From an uncultured Alistipes sp. (GTDB lineage Bacteria; Bacteroidota; Bacteroidia; Bacteroidales; Rikenellaceae): DNA of 5,794 bases. This document shows, piece by piece, positions 5,625-5,794 of this stretch (the stretch's first letter is position 1; each line of letters opens with the position of its first letter). The stretch covers positions 1-5,794 of the forward strand of contig CALBKP010000062.1 of assembly GCA_937895825.1 (NCBI GenBank), in the 5' to 3' direction. The notes beneath the pieces were generated by a model. It was not told where the DNA came from and searched no databases. It saw only the letters and a list, made by a program, of their open reading frames with translations. The translations under genes were made by a program, and so were the position numbers.

Positions 5625-5636
5625 CAAAATATTTAT

Positions 5637-5644
5637 TACCTTTG
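5637..5644 (+). promoter_or_regulatory. -7 element of the downstream lipoprotein gene
   Basis: TACCTTTG matches TAnnTTTG exactly and stands 15 bases before the ATG at 5660, giving a very short A/T-rich leader of about 10 bases. GTG at 5614-5616, 20 bases upstream, is one mismatch from the -33 TTG. The lipoprotein gene is therefore probably transcribed separately from ruvA. Confidence 0.6.
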
Positions 5645-5659
5645 TACGATTATTATATT

Positions 5660-5794
5660 ATGAAAAATTTTCGTCACATAACGTTTGCGGTTGTTGCTCT
5701 TGTGGCAACACTCCTCGGTGTGGGTTGTAGCAACGACACCGACACGGTACTTACCTCGCAGCAGTCATCTATCGAGAAATACCTTACTGGCTCA
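5660..5794 (+). CDS. Putative lipoprotein, N-terminal part (3' end outside the window)
   Basis: Forty-five codons are visible. MKNFRHITFAVVALVATLLG forms a basic start and hydrophobic core, followed by VGC with Cys23 as the likely lipidation site. The -3 residue is Gly, so the lipobox is slightly off consensus, with Leu at -4. After the Cys come SNDTDT, then the polar segment SQQSSIEKYLTGS. An acidic Ser/Asp stretch right after the Cys resembles lipoprotein surface-export signals described in Bacteroidetes. Some FKBP-type prolyl isomerase lipoproteins of this phylum start in a similar way, but too little is present to assign a family. Confidence 0.75.
   Translation, partial: MKNFRHITFAVVALVATLLGVGCSNDTDTVLTSQQSSIEKYLTGS

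Overview
The window reads as ordinary chromosomal DNA from a member of the Bacteroidota, most likely order Bacteroidales. Four things suggest this: promoters of the TTG-N20-TAnnTTTG type rather than the TTGACA/TATAAT type, A/T-rich leaders without Shine-Dalgarno sequences, a 58-residue Hc1-type histone H1-like protein, and a fused FeoA-FeoB iron transporter. I cannot name the genus from the sequence.

Layout. Bases 1-92 hold the last 29 codons of an unidentified plus-strand gene. A perfect 9-bp hairpin (147-168) separates it from a minus-strand H1-like nucleoid protein gene (193-369). A 252-base divergent intergenic region follows. It carries the H1-like promoter (403-432), several short inverted repeats and the feoAB promoter (563-593). 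The plus-strand operon feoAB (622-2988) plus a 47-residue cysteine-rich FeoB-associated protein (2990-3133) ends at a strong bidirectional hairpin (3191-3223). On the minus strand lie the diadenylate cyclase cdaA (3270-4073) and, upstream of it, an OmpH/Skp-like lipoprotein gene (4173-4862). A terminator sits between those two, and the likely cdaA promoter overlaps it. A tight divergent promoter region (about 4898-4939) separates the OmpH-like gene from plus-strand ruvA (4973-5563). The 5' end of a further lipoprotein gene (5660 onward) runs off the window.

How the genes fit together. Only feoAB and its small partner form a clear functional unit, for ferrous iron import across the inner membrane. 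The other genes are housekeeping functions, each with its own apparent promoter: nucleoid packaging, c-di-AMP synthesis, an envelope chaperone-like lipoprotein and Holliday junction processing. I see no CRISPR array, mobile element, tRNA, rRNA or clearly novel system. The best leads are the small Cys-rich gene joined to feoAB, the inverted repeat touching the feoAB promoter, the terminator/promoter overlap before cdaA, the overlapping ruvA/OmpH-like promoters and the lipidated form of the OmpH-like protein.
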